Of a DNA stretch of 56,397 nucleotides, positions 37,309 through 46,829 are shown in pieces. The stretch comes from an uncultured Bacteroidota bacterium. Lineage in GTDB: Bacteria > Bacteroidota > Bacteroidia > Flavobacteriales > Flavobacteriaceae. Position numbers and translations under genes: made by a program. Each line of letters starts with the position of its first letter. Within the stretch, counting starts at the first letter, position 1. The notes under the pieces were generated by a model. The model ran no database searches. It was not told where the DNA came from and saw only the letters and a list, made by a program, of their open reading frames with translations. The stretch covers positions 1-56,397 of the forward strand of contig CABZAD010000008.1 of assembly GCA_902523665.1 (NCBI GenBank). The letters are read 5' to 3'.

Positions 37309-40300
37309 ATGAAAATAAAAAAAATATTTAATCCTATAATGATTTTTGCACTTGCTGTTTTATCATCAAACACAAGTATTTACTCTCAAAAAAAATCAAA
37401 AAAAAATTTAGTAACATTTGATAAAGTTCTTCATGAATCTGCTGAATATAGAGAAATAGGCCCTTTTAGAGGTGGCCGCTCTGCAGCAGTTGTTGGAGTT
37501 TCTGGTAATCCAAAATTATTTTATTTTGGCGCAACAGGGGGAGGTGTCTGGAAGACTGAAGATGGTGGTGAAACCTATGAGAATATTTCTGACGGATACT
37601 TTGGAGGAAGCATTGGTTCAATTGCAGTTGCTAAAAATGATCCAAATGTAATTTATGTTGGAGGTGGTGAAGTAACCATTAGAGGAAATGTTTCGTCAGG
37701 TTATGGAGTTTTTAAAAGTGTAGATGCTGGAAAGACATGGACCTTCTCTGGTCTTCCAAATTCAAGACATATTCCAAGAATAGTTATAGACCCTAACAAT
37801 AATAATATAGTATACGCGGCAGTACTTGGAAACCTGTATAAACCAACTGAGGATAGAGGTGTATATAAATCTATTGATGGAGGAACCACTTGGAAAAAAG
37901 TACTTTATGTTAATGATTTATCAGGTGCATTTGAAATCGTACTTGACCCTAATAATTCAAGAGTACTTTATGCATCAACCTGGAGAGTACAGAGAACACC
38001 TTCAAGTTTAAGTAGCGGAGGTGAAGGATCAGATCTTTGGAAAAGTATTGACAGTGGTGAGAGTTGGACAAAGATTACTACAAACTCAGGTTTTCCTACA
38101 GGTATAATTGGTGTAATTGGTGTTACTGTATCTCCTGTTAACTCAGAAAGAGTATGGGCTATAGTTGAGAATCAAGATAAAGGTGGGGTATACAGATCTG
38201 ATGATGGTGGTAAAAGTTGGGCATACACAAATAGTAGCAGGTCCCTTAGACAAAGAGCTTGGTATTATTCAAAGATATATGCTGATACTCAAGATATCGA
38301 TGGTGTTTATGTTATGAATGTAGATTATCATTTCTCTGATGATGGCGGTAAAACCTTTAAATCTAGTCGAGCCCCTCATGGAGATCATCATGATCTATGG
38401 ATAGCTCCTGAAGATAATAATAGACTAATTATTGCCGATGATGGGGGTGCTCAAGTTTCATATGATAAAGGGAAAACTTGGAGTACATATCATAATCAAC
38501 CAACTGCACAATATTATAGGGTAACAACAGACAACTCATTTCCTTACAGAATTTATGTAGCACAACAAGATAACTCAACTCAGAGAGTAAGGCACAGGAG
38601 CCTTGGATCTAGTATAACTGAGAATGACTGGGAAAGTACTGCAGGTGGAGAATCTGGACATATAGCTATTGATCCAAATAATAATGATATTGTTTATGGT
38701 GGAAGTTATCTTGGTTTTATGGAAAGAAAAAATCATCAAAAGCAAACATCAAGAACAATTAATGTTTGGCCAATTACTACTCTGGGAGAAGGAGCTGAAG
38801 CTATGAAGTTTAGATTTAACTGGAATTTTCCAATAGCTTTTAGTAAGCACGATTCATCAAAGCTTTACACATATTCAAATCATGTTCATCTATCTACTGA
38901 CGAGGGACATAGCTGGGAAACAATTAGTCCAGATTTAACTCGAAATGATAAATCTAAACTTGTCTCTTCAGGTGGCCCAATAACTCAAGATAATACTGGT
39001 GTTGAATATTATGCAACAATTTTTGCGGTTGATGAGTCTCCACTTAAAGAAGGACTTATTTGGGTAGGGAGCGATGACGGATTAATTCATTTAACAAAAG
39101 ATGGTGGAACTACTTGGGAAAATGTGACTCCAAAGAAAATGCCGGATTGGATGATGATAAATAGTATTGATGCTTCATCTTTTGACTCAGGAACAGTATA
39201 CATAGCAGGCACTAGGTATAAACTTGGTGACTTTACTCCTTACTTATATGTAACTGATGATTATGGAAAAAATTGGAAACTTATAACAGATGGAATTGAA
39301 GATGAACATTTTACTAGAGTTTTAAGGTCGGATAAATCAGACAAAAAAATATTATATGCTGGAACCGAAACTGGGATGTATATTTCATATGACAGAGGAA
39401 ATAGTTGGAATAAATTTCAAAAAAATCTTCCGATTGTTCCAATTACAGATCTTACAATTAAAGACAACTCTTTAATTGTTGCAACTCAAGGAAGAAGTAT
39501 ATGGATGATTGATGACCTAACTGTAATTCATCAGCTAACTTCCCCTACTGATAAGGTGAAACTATATAAACCAAAAGATTCATATAGAATGAGTGGTACT
39601 GGAGGAAGTAAGTCACTTAAGGCTGGAACAAATCTTCCAAATGGAACAATTATACATTATTTCATTCCAAATTATGTTAAAGATAACGATCAGGTTAAAC
39701 TTTCAATTCATTCAGCAGATGGGGCTCTTATTAAGGAGTTTTCAAACAAGAGTAAAGAAAATTCGTTGAAAGTTAAAAATGGTGGTAATTCATTTGTATG
39801 GAATATGAAATATCCAGGAGCAAAACAACTAGAAAATATGGTTCTGTGGGGAATAGATTTTTCAGGAGCTAAGGCAGTGCCTGGAAATTACATCGTAAAA
39901 TTAAAGGTCAATGACACTGAACTGACTCAAGAATTTACAATCCATAAAGATCCAACTTCAGAAGGTTCTATTGATGACATTAAAGCGCAATTTGAATTTG
40001 TTAATGAAATAAACGGAGTGGTTGATAAAGCTCACAAAGCTATTGAAAACATTAGAAGTATGAAGACAGATCTTAAAAAGTTTCAATCAGATTATGCTGA
40101 TAATAAATTTGCAAAAGACTTGATTGAAAAATCAAAGTCTATCTTAGAGTCAATATATAAAATTGAAAATGAACTTTATCAAACAAAGAATCAGAGTAAT
40201 CAAGATCCTCTTAATTTCGGGGTCAGGTTAACCAATAATTTAGGGAACTTAAATTCTGCCTTAGAAGGTGGAGATTTTGGACCAACAGTTCAAGATGTTC

Positions 40301-40431
40301 TTGTTAAAAATGAGTTAATTGAGAAAGTAAATATTCAATTAACAAAGTATAATAAAATTATGTCAGAGGATATTCCTAATTTTAACTCAAGCTTCAAAAA
40401 ACTTGAATTAAATTATTTAAATGTTTTGTAG
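37309..40431 (+). CDS. Large secreted BNR/sortilin-type beta-propeller protein
   Basis: This 1040-residue protein has a signal peptide (MKIKKIFNPIMIFALAVLSSNTSIYS). Many Asp-box repeats of the S-x-D-x-G-x-T-W type are visible, for example SVDAGKTW, SIDGGTTW, SIDSGESW, SDDGGKSW, TKDGGTTW and SYDRGNSW, spread over residues 60-740 and predicting one or two beta-propellers. After a beta-sandwich-like region (about 750-890) comes a helical C-terminal segment (about 900-1040). Bacteroidota homologues are often labelled VPS10/sortilin or glycosyl hydrolase, but no catalytic residues can be assigned here. Confidence 0.85.
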   Translation: MKIKKIFNPIMIFALAVLSSNTSIYSQKKSKKNLVTFDKVLHESAEYREIGPFRGGRSAAVVGVSGNPKLFYFGATGGGVWKTEDGGETYENISDGYFGGSIGSIAVAKNDPNVIYVGGGEVTIRGNVSSGYGVFKSVDAGKTWTFSGLPNSRHIPRIVIDPNNNNIVYAAVLGNLYKPTEDRGVYKSIDGGTTWKKVLYVNDLSGAFEIVLDPNNSRVLYASTWRVQRTPSSLSSGGEGSDLWKSIDSGESWTKITTNSGFPTGIIGVIGVTVSPVNSERVWAIVENQDKGGVYRSDDGGKSWAYTNSSRSLRQRAWYYSKIYADTQDIDGVYVMNVDYHFSDDGGKTFKSSRAPHGDHHDLWIAPEDNNRLIIADDGGAQVSYDKGKTWSTYHNQPTAQYYRVTTDNSFPYRIYVAQQDNSTQRVRHRSLGSSITENDWESTAGGESGHIAIDPNNNDIVYGGSYLGFMERKNHQKQTSRTINVWPITTLGEGAEAMKFRFNWNFPIAFSKHDSSKLYTYSNHVHLSTDEGHSWETISPDLTRNDKSKLVSSGGPITQDNTGVEYYATIFAVDESPLKEGLIWVGSDDGLIHLTKDGGTTWENVTPKKMPDWMMINSIDASSFDSGTVYIAGTRYKLGDFTPYLYVTDDYGKNWKLITDGIEDEHFTRVLRSDKSDKKILYAGTETGMYISYDRGNSWNKFQKNLPIVPITDLTIKDNSLIVATQGRSIWMIDDLTVIHQLTSPTDKVKLYKPKDSYRMSGTGGSKSLKAGTNLPNGTIIHYFIPNYVKDNDQVKLSIHSADGALIKEFSNKSKENSLKVKNGGNSFVWNMKYPGAKQLENMVLWGIDFSGAKAVPGNYIVKLKVNDTELTQEFTIHKDPTSEGSIDDIKAQFEFVNEINGVVDKAHKAIENIRSMKTDLKKFQSDYADNKFAKDLIEKSKSILESIYKIENELYQTKNQSNQDPLNFGVRLTNNLGNLNSALEGGDFGPTVQDVLVKNELIEKVNIQLTKYNKIMSEDIPNFNSSFKKLELNYLNVL

Positions 40432-40461
40432 TCATTAAATAATTATTAATAATATACTGAT

Positions 40462-43400
40462 ATGCCCGAAACGAAGTTTCGAAAAATCAATAATTTAATT
40501 GGATGGCTGCTATTCTCAGTAGCCTTAGTTACTTATGGACTAACTGTTGAACCAACTGCTAGTTATTGGGATGCTGGAGAGTATATTTCAACATCGGCAA
40601 AGCTACAAGTAGGGCATCCACCTGGGGCACCTTTTTTTCAGATGATGGGAGCGGTTTTCTCTTTGTTTGCATCAAATAATGAGTCTGTTGCTATTGCTGT
40701 AAACTTTTTGTCAGTTGTATCTAGTGCTTTTGTGATCCTTTTTCTTTTTTGGTCAACCACATTAATTCTAAAAAAAATATCTAAGAAAAATAATTTTCCA
40801 AATGATACAAATATTTTACTTAGTTCATCAATTGGTGCATTAGCATTTACATTCTCTGATAGCTTCTGGTTCAATGCTGTTGAGACTGAGGTATATGCTC
40901 TTGCTATGCTTTTTTTATCTGCTACATTCTGGTGTGGTCTTAGATGGGAAAAAGATTTTAATAATAAAAGAGGTGATAAATGGTTATTACTTATCTGTTT
41001 TTTAATTGGTCTATCATTTGGAGTTCATTTTATGGCAATACTTACTATTCCTGCAATAGGGATGATTTATTTCTTTAAAAAGTATGAAAAAATAACAATT
41101 AAAAATTTTGTTTTAGCTAACATAATATCAGTTTCAATACTACTCTTTATTTTCAAACTTTTACTTCCCTCTACCTTATCTCTATTTGGCCAACTAGAAG
41201 TATTCTTTGTAAATTCAATTGGTCTGCCGTTTAACTCTGGGACAATTATTGCGGCTTTTTTAATAGTCTTCTTTTTCTACAAATCTCTAAGTTACACTAG
41301 GTTAAAGGGGATGGTTCAGGCTAATACACTAATATTGTGTATACTGTTTATTTTTATTGGATTCTCATCTTGGCTAATGCTTCCAATTAGATCAAATGCT
41401 AATACCGTAATTAATGAAAATTCTCCTTCTGATGCTAGAACTCTTTTAGCATATTATAGACTTGAGCAGTATCCAAAAACATATCTGTTTTATGGACCAA
41501 TGTTCTCAGACATATATGCTCCACAGGATGAAAAGGAACCATATGTAGATGGAAAACCAAAATATGAAAGAGACTATAAAACAAATAAATATAAAATTGT
41601 TAATTACTGGAAAGATTCTGAGATAAATTCAAACTCTAATCACAGAGGACTAATACCTAGACTTTGGAGTTCAAGTCATGCAGGAAATTATATGAATTTT
41701 ACAAAACCTTTAAAATTTGAAATACTAGATAGATATAAATCTGAAGAGGTTATTGTAGAGAGTGTAAATGAGTTCAAAAGTAGAGAACTACAAGGAGAAC
41801 TTTCTGGAGATGATTATAATGAGTTCTTCAGATCTATTGGTCCATACCTTAATATAAGTAAGCCCTCACTTTTTGATAATCTTAATTTTTTATTCTCATA
41901 TCAAATTAATTACATGTATTGGCGATATTTCCTATGGAATTTTGCAGGAAGACAAAATGATGTTCAGGGAGAATACAATATTCTTGACGGAAACTGGATA
42001 AGTGGAATAAATTTTATAGATCAGCTAAGACTAGGTAATCAATCAGAACTTAGTGAAGACCAAAAAAACAACAAGGCCAGAAACACATATTTTTTCCTCC
42101 CTTTAATACTGGGAATAATTGGTTTGATATATTGCTACAAGTATGACATCAAATCTTTTTGGACACTGCTTTTACTTTTTCTCTTTACGGGACTTGCATT
42201 AAAATTTTATTTAAACGAAAGACCCTTTGAACCAAGAGAAAGAGACTATGCATTAGTTGGATCCTTTTATATTTTTTCTATTTGGATAGGAATGGGATTC
42301 ACTGCGATTATGAACTATATTCATAAATATGAAAATAAAGTTTCAAGATCCATTATCTATGTATTATGTATCGCTGCTGTTCCTTTTCTTATGGGATATA
42401 ATAACTGGGACGATCATGACAGGTCAGACAGATATACAGCTCAATCAATTTCTAAAGCATATCTACAATCTATAGATGAAGATAAAGATGCAATGATTTT
42501 TACTATAGGTGACAATGATACTTTTGCGCTATGGTATGCTCAAGAAATTGAGGAGTTTAGAACAGATGTTAGAACTATAAATACTAGCCTTTTAGCAACA
42601 GACTGGTATATTGATCAAATGAAAAGAAGAGCATATGAAAGCAGTCCGATTCCATCACAAATGGAACATGCACAATATGCTTTTGGAGTAAGAGATTACA
42701 TTAGATACGAAAATTTATTGGATTCCATAAGATGGGATATAAATGATTTTGTTGATTGGGTTGCAAGTGATAATCCAAGAACAAAATATAGAAATTTAAT
42801 TACTCAATCAGGAGGTGATACAAGCGATTATCCAGAAAATGCACTTGAGACAGTATTCTATCCTACTAATAAGATCAGACTCCCCGTAAATAAGGAAAAT
42901 GTAATTAAAAGTGGACTAGTCAAAGAAAAAGATAGTGATCTAATCCTAGATTACATTGACATAGATTTACCTGAGTCTATTATTACAAAAAATCAAATAA
43001 TGATGTTAGACATACTTGCTAACAACAACTGGGAAAGACCAATTTATTTTACCGGAGGTAGCTACGAGGAGTCTGAATATATTTGGATGAAAGATTATCT
43101 TCAACTCGACGGACTTGTCTATAAATTAGTTCCTATAAAAACTTCAATTGAAAATAACCCATATGAAATGGGGAGAATTGACTCAGATTTAATGTATGAT
43201 ATTGTGAAAAAATGGTCTTGGGGTAATTCTGAAAGTGATGAGATATATCACGATCCTGAAACAAGAAAAAATAGTATTTCTTTTAGGAGTAATCTATCTA
43301 GATTGTCTGAAGAGTTAATTTCAGAGGGAGAATACGAAAAAGCTGAAGAGATATTAGATTTGGCTTTTTCTAAAATGCCAATTGATTATTATGGATATTA

Positions 43401-43971
43401 CAGTCTGTGGACACCCTTAGTCAAATCCTATTATGATATAGAAAAGAGCGAGAAAGTAAGAGAAATGGTTCAAAAATTATCTTTTAAATACTCCGATAGA
43501 TTAAAATATTTTTCTTCGCTTGAGATATTTAATCAGTATGATGTAGGTGAGGAAATTATTTCAGATATCGAGAGGTTTAGAAACTTAATTGAAACAATTC
43601 AAGAATCTTGTGAGAGAGAGATTCTAGCTGATCAAATAAAAAGTTTTATATCCAGCTCTGAGCAGTTTAACTATATATATGGTGAATATGATTATTATAT
43701 TTCTCTATCAAACTTTTTAGTTTCACTTTTAGAGTTAAATGAATTAGAATACTCAATGAGTGTAATTGATAAGATTGAAGAACAATTGATTAGAAGAGTC
43801 TCTGTTTTCTCAAATATTGACGAGGATGAACAGGTCTATTACTTAGATGGTATAACATCTGATATCAACCAGTACAGTAGGCTAATAAATCAAATAGAAG
43901 TATATGATATTGATGCATATAATAAATATGATAAGAATCTAAAAGATATGTTAGCTAGAATGATTGAATAA
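40462..43971 (+). CDS. DUF2723 family membrane protein (O-mannosyltransferase-like)
   Basis: This 1169-residue protein starts with a polytopic membrane region (about residues 10-650, more than ten helices). The conserved acidic site of GT-C glycosyltransferases appears as WDAGEYISTSAKLQVGHPPG (about residues 36-55), and FEPRERDYALVGSFY lies further on. A soluble C-terminal half follows with helical, TPR-like repeats (about 950-1169). DUF2723 is related to human TMEM260, a protein O-mannosyltransferase, so a role in protein or lipid glycosylation is plausible. It lies 30 bases after the BNR gene on the same strand, so the two may be co-transcribed. Confidence 0.88.
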   Translation: MPETKFRKINNLIGWLLFSVALVTYGLTVEPTASYWDAGEYISTSAKLQVGHPPGAPFFQMMGAVFSLFASNNESVAIAVNFLSVVSSAFVILFLFWSTTLILKKISKKNNFPNDTNILLSSSIGALAFTFSDSFWFNAVETEVYALAMLFLSATFWCGLRWEKDFNNKRGDKWLLLICFLIGLSFGVHFMAILTIPAIGMIYFFKKYEKITIKNFVLANIISVSILLFIFKLLLPSTLSLFGQLEVFFVNSIGLPFNSGTIIAAFLIVFFFYKSLSYTRLKGMVQANTLILCILFIFIGFSSWLMLPIRSNANTVINENSPSDARTLLAYYRLEQYPKTYLFYGPMFSDIYAPQDEKEPYVDGKPKYERDYKTNKYKIVNYWKDSEINSNSNHRGLIPRLWSSSHAGNYMNFTKPLKFEILDRYKSEEVIVESVNEFKSRELQGELSGDDYNEFFRSIGPYLNISKPSLFDNLNFLFSYQINYMYWRYFLWNFAGRQNDVQGEYNILDGNWISGINFIDQLRLGNQSELSEDQKNNKARNTYFFLPLILGIIGLIYCYKYDIKSFWTLLLLFLFTGLALKFYLNERPFEPRERDYALVGSFYIFSIWIGMGFTAIMNYIHKYENKVSRSIIYVLCIAAVPFLMGYNNWDDHDRSDRYTAQSISKAYLQSIDEDKDAMIFTIGDNDTFALWYAQEIEEFRTDVRTINTSLLATDWYIDQMKRRAYESSPIPSQMEHAQYAFGVRDYIRYENLLDSIRWDINDFVDWVASDNPRTKYRNLITQSGGDTSDYPENALETVFYPTNKIRLPVNKENVIKSGLVKEKDSDLILDYIDIDLPESIITKNQIMMLDILANNNWERPIYFTGGSYEESEYIWMKDYLQLDGLVYKLVPIKTSIENNPYEMGRIDSDLMYDIVKKWSWGNSESDEIYHDPETRKNSISFRSNLSRLSEELISEGEYEKAEEILDLAFSKMPIDYYGYYSLWTPLVKSYYDIEKSEKVREMVQKLSFKYSDRLKYFSSLEIFNQYDVGEEIISDIERFRNLIETIQESCEREILADQIKSFISSSEQFNYIYGEYDYYISLSNFLVSLLELNELEYSMSVIDKIEEQLIRRVSVFSNIDEDEQVYYLDGITSDINQYSRLINQIEVYDIDAYNKYDKNLKDMLARMIE

Positions 43972-43998
43972 AAAAAGTTTAACTAATTAATTTTGATT

Positions 43999-44214
43999 AT
44001 GATAATAAAATATGATGTTTCTAATGAAATGCAAGATCTAATTAATAAGACAATTGAATCTGATGCAGCTAAAAAAGGATTTGGAGTTATTCCAACACAA
44101 AAGCAGTTTTTAATTGGAGTAATATATTATTGGATTAGAAAAAACATTCCAGATATTATAAACGATATTTCTCAGATTGAAGAAATTATGGAGCACAAGT
44201 CGTTAAAAAAATAA
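43999..44214 (+). CDS. Conserved-looking small protein of unknown function
   Basis: This is a 71-residue protein starting at ATG 43999 (MIIKYDVSNEMQDLINKTIE); a TTG two codons upstream is also open. It is mostly helical, with QFLIGVIYYWIRKNIPDIINDI as the central segment, and ends in basic KSLKK. I do not recognise the family; size and strand-helix-helix pattern would permit a small DNA-binding or toxin-antitoxin-type fold, but no partner gene is adjacent. It lies 27 bases after the DUF2723 gene on the same strand. Confidence 0.55.
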   Translation: MIIKYDVSNEMQDLINKTIESDAAKKGFGVIPTQKQFLIGVIYYWIRKNIPDIINDISQIEEIMEHKSLKK

Positions 44215-44222
44215 TCTAAAAT

Positions 44223-44522
44223 CTAGTTAAGCTGATCTTTCATTAAACTTATTAATGTGTTGGCATCTTGATCTCCACTCTGTCTCCAAACCATTTCTCC
44301 AAATTTATAGATCATTAAAGTTGGAATGACTTTGACTCGTAATGCCTCCGAAAGTTTAATATTTTTTTCAGTATTAATTTTAATTACTTTTCCTTTATCC
44401 CCCAGTGCAGCAGCCACATCCTTTAAAATAGGATGCAGATTTGTAGATAGCTCATCAAACTCACTAAAGAATACGAGTAATAATGGCTTCTTTTCATCTA
44501 ATAATTCACCAAACTTGGACAT
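44223..44522 (-). CDS. Thioredoxin-family protein lacking the CxxC motif
   Basis: This 99-residue protein has the full thioredoxin length and later elements: KVIKINTEKNIKLSEALRVKVIPTLMIYKFGEMVWRQSG, including the cis-Pro of VIPT. The active-site segment, however, reads FFSEFDELS where WCxxC is expected, and the chain contains no Cys at all. It therefore cannot perform disulfide exchange and may act as a binding or chaperone fold. I recall similar Cys-less members in other flavobacteria. A 14-base perfect palindrome lies 8 bases before its ATG. Confidence 0.75.
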   Translation of the reverse strand: MSKFGELLDEKKPLLLVFFSEFDELSTNLHPILKDVAAALGDKGKVIKINTEKNIKLSEALRVKVIPTLMIYKFGEMVWRQSGDQDANTLISLMKDQLN

Positions 44523-44529
44523 ATTTAAA

Positions 44530-44543
44530 CGCTTTTAAAAGCG
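44530..44543. promoter_or_regulatory. Perfect 14-base palindrome before the thioredoxin-like gene
   Basis: CGCTTTTAAAAGCG is self-complementary over all 14 bases and sits 8 bases from the start codon at 44522, in the divergent gap to the outer-membrane protein gene. It could be an operator or a leader hairpin; chance occurrence is not excluded in such AT-rich DNA. Confidence 0.3.
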
Positions 44544-44716
44544 AAAGTATAAATTTTTTCTGTTTTAATCCAAAAATTTTCATTGCTATTATCCTGATTA
44601 AGAAGAACTTCTACTCAGATCTTTTAGTATTTAATAAAGATTTTATAACCTAAAATTTAAGATTATTTAACACTACATATTTATTTGTTTTTGATATTTG
44701 ATTAATTATTAGTTAT

Positions 44717-45142
44717 ATGAAAAAATACTTAATTATCATTCTGATACTAGTGTCGACAACCACAACTTATTCTCAGAAAATAGGTTATGAATTCCGAACT
44801 AATGGAAAAGCATACATATCAACTTCCTATGCTGGTTTTGAAATTAGACATAGAACGGATAGAGAAGAAAATAGATTTACTTACAGACATAAATTGATTG
44901 ATTCTGACAAGTTTACACTTAGTTTACCATTACATTATAAAGTTGAAAAAGACCAAGCTACTTTTGAGCCAAGACTTAAGTACCATTTAGAAAAATTTAG
45001 TTTATGGGCTCAAAAAGAATTTAACACCGAAGAAAATATGAATGCTGCATTTGGTCTAGATATTCCTGTTAAAGATTTCACGTACAGAGTTGGATGGGAT
45101 TCATCAAATACAGTTAGAGTCAGATTAGTTAAAAAGTTTTAA
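44717..45142 (+). CDS. Small outer-membrane beta-barrel candidate next to PiT
   Basis: This 141-residue protein has a signal peptide (MKKYLIIILILVSTTTTYSQ). The mature 121 residues are almost entirely alternating polar/hydrophobic strands (for example AYISTSYAGFEIRHRT, FTYRHKLI, FTLSLPLHYKV, FTYRVGWDSS) and the chain ends in Phe, as in outer-membrane barrels. The mature part is rich in Arg and Lys. I do not recognise a named family. It lies 6 bases upstream of the phosphate transporter, so they are almost certainly one operon; an outer-membrane channel or sensor for phosphate is a hypothesis. Confidence 0.65.
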   Translation: MKKYLIIILILVSTTTTYSQKIGYEFRTNGKAYISTSYAGFEIRHRTDREENRFTYRHKLIDSDKFTLSLPLHYKVEKDQATFEPRLKYHLEKFSLWAQKEFNTEENMNAAFGLDIPVKDFTYRVGWDSSNTVRVRLVKKF

Positions 45143-45148
45143 ATTATT

Positions 45149-46753
45149 ATGGAAAACATTTATTTATTTATATTAATTGCTCTTGTATTATTAGCATTTG
45201 CAGACTTAATTGTAGGGGTAAGTAATGATGCTGTAAATTTTTTAAATTCTGCTATAGGCTCTAAAGTTCTATCATTTAAAACATTGATGATAATTGCCAG
45301 TTTAGGGGTCTTCGTTGGATGCGTTTATTCAAGTGGTATGATGGAAGTAGCAAGAAAAGGAATATTCAACCCCGGAGAATTTCTATTTAATGAAATTATG
45401 ATAATTTTTATGGCAGTAATGATTACTGATATTTTAATATTAGATCTTTTTAATTCATGGGGGCTGCCAACATCAACAACAGTTTCTATTGTCTTTGAAT
45501 TACTTGGAGCATCCGTGGCTATGGCTCTCATTAAAATTGGCGTTGACAATGGTTCATTCACTGATTTGGCTACTTATATTAATACTTCAAAAGCTACACA
45601 AATTATTTTAGGGATATTGTTATCTGTATTTGTAGCTTTTAGTATTGGTGCAATTGTTCAGTGGGTTTCAAGGCTACTGCTGTCTTATGATTTTAAAACT
45701 AAAGCAACCTGGGTTGGTGCGATTTTTGGGGGAATTGCTTTAACAGCAATCTCATACTTTGTATTGATGAAAGGGATTAAAGGAACTTCATATGCCGGGG
45801 AAAGTTTTGACTTAATCGGTGGAGTCACCATTAAAGACTTTTTAGAATCAAATGTTATTACTATAGTAACATATAGCTCAATTATATGGTCGTTAATTTC
45901 ATTCTTTTTAATTCGTTTTTTTAATGTTGATATTTATAAAGTAATTATTGGAGCTGGAACATTTGCTTTAGCGCTTGCTTTTGCAGGAAATGATTTAGTT
46001 AATTTTATTGGTGTTCCAATTGCTGCATGGCAATCTTATGAAGCATGGGTAGTATCAGGAGTTGCTGCAAACGAATTTAGTATGCAAGTTTTAGCATCAA
46101 AAGTTCCTACTCCTAACTTTTTACTTATTATTGCCGGTATAGTTATGGTTGTTACTCTTTGGTTTTCTAAAAAAGCCCGAAGAGTCGTGAAAACTGAGAT
46201 TGACTTATCAACTCAAGGTGAGGTCTCAGAGAGGTTTAACCCAAACTTTTTGTCTAGATTTATTGTGATGATAGGATCTTCAATGTCAACTATATTTTCA
46301 AAAATTCTCCCTTCCTCGGTTAAGAAAACAATTGAAAAAAGATTTGAAGTTCCTGAGATATTGACAAGTAAGATAGACACTAGTGATAGACCTGCATTTG
46401 ATGTAATAAGAGCATCTGTCAATTTAGTGGTTGCAGGTATATTAATTTCTTTTGCAACATCATATAAACTTCCTTTATCAACAACATATGTCACTTTTAT
46501 GGTAGCTATGGGAACTTCTCTTTCAGATAGAGCATGGGGAAGTGAAAGCGCAGTCTACAGAGTTTCAGGAGTATTGAACGTTATTGGTGGCTGGTTTCTT
46601 ACAGCATTATCAGCGTTTAGTATAAGTGCATTAGTTGTGTTTATGATTACCAAATTAAAATTTGTTGGAATACTTTTAGTAATAAGTATTGTAACGTTTT
46701 TGATAATAAGAAATCATATAAACTTCAAGAAAAGAGATGAAGTTAAACTTTAG
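45149..46753 (+). CDS. Inorganic phosphate transporter, PiT family
   Basis: This 534-residue protein has about ten to twelve helices and the duplicated PiT signatures: VGVSNDAVNFLNSAIGSK near residues 23-40 and FAGNDLVNFIGVPIAAWQ near 280-297. The paired GLPTSTTVS and KLPLSTTYV segments are also present. It moves phosphate with sodium or protons. The C-terminus ends shortly after the last helix (IIRNHINFKKRDEVKL); as I recall, many flavobacterial homologues continue with a PhoU-like cytoplasmic extension, which is missing here, and no phoU is adjacent. Confidence 0.93.
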   Translation: MENIYLFILIALVLLAFADLIVGVSNDAVNFLNSAIGSKVLSFKTLMIIASLGVFVGCVYSSGMMEVARKGIFNPGEFLFNEIMIIFMAVMITDILILDLFNSWGLPTSTTVSIVFELLGASVAMALIKIGVDNGSFTDLATYINTSKATQIILGILLSVFVAFSIGAIVQWVSRLLLSYDFKTKATWVGAIFGGIALTAISYFVLMKGIKGTSYAGESFDLIGGVTIKDFLESNVITIVTYSSIIWSLISFFLIRFFNVDIYKVIIGAGTFALALAFAGNDLVNFIGVPIAAWQSYEAWVVSGVAANEFSMQVLASKVPTPNFLLIIAGIVMVVTLWFSKKARRVVKTEIDLSTQGEVSERFNPNFLSRFIVMIGSSMSTIFSKILPSSVKKTIEKRFEVPEILTSKIDTSDRPAFDVIRASVNLVVAGILISFATSYKLPLSTTYVTFMVAMGTSLSDRAWGSESAVYRVSGVLNVIGGWFLTALSAFSISALVVFMITKLKFVGILLVISIVTFLIIRNHINFKKRDEVKL

Positions 46754-46803
46754 ATGTCTGTTTAAATAATCTTAGGTATTTTTTGAGACGGAGGGTATTG
46801 TAG

Positions 46804-46829
46804 ATGTAAACTGCTAAAAAGCTTTACAT
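46804..46829. repeat. Inverted repeat between convergent PiT and nrdA genes
   Basis: ATGTAAA (46804-46810) and TTTACAT (46823-46829) pair over seven bases. Inside, GCT and AGC can add three pairs around an AAAA loop, with two bases bulged. Neither strand has a T tract after it, so it is not a standard terminator, but it lies in the 254-base 3' gap of two convergent genes and could protect mRNA ends. Confidence 0.4.
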
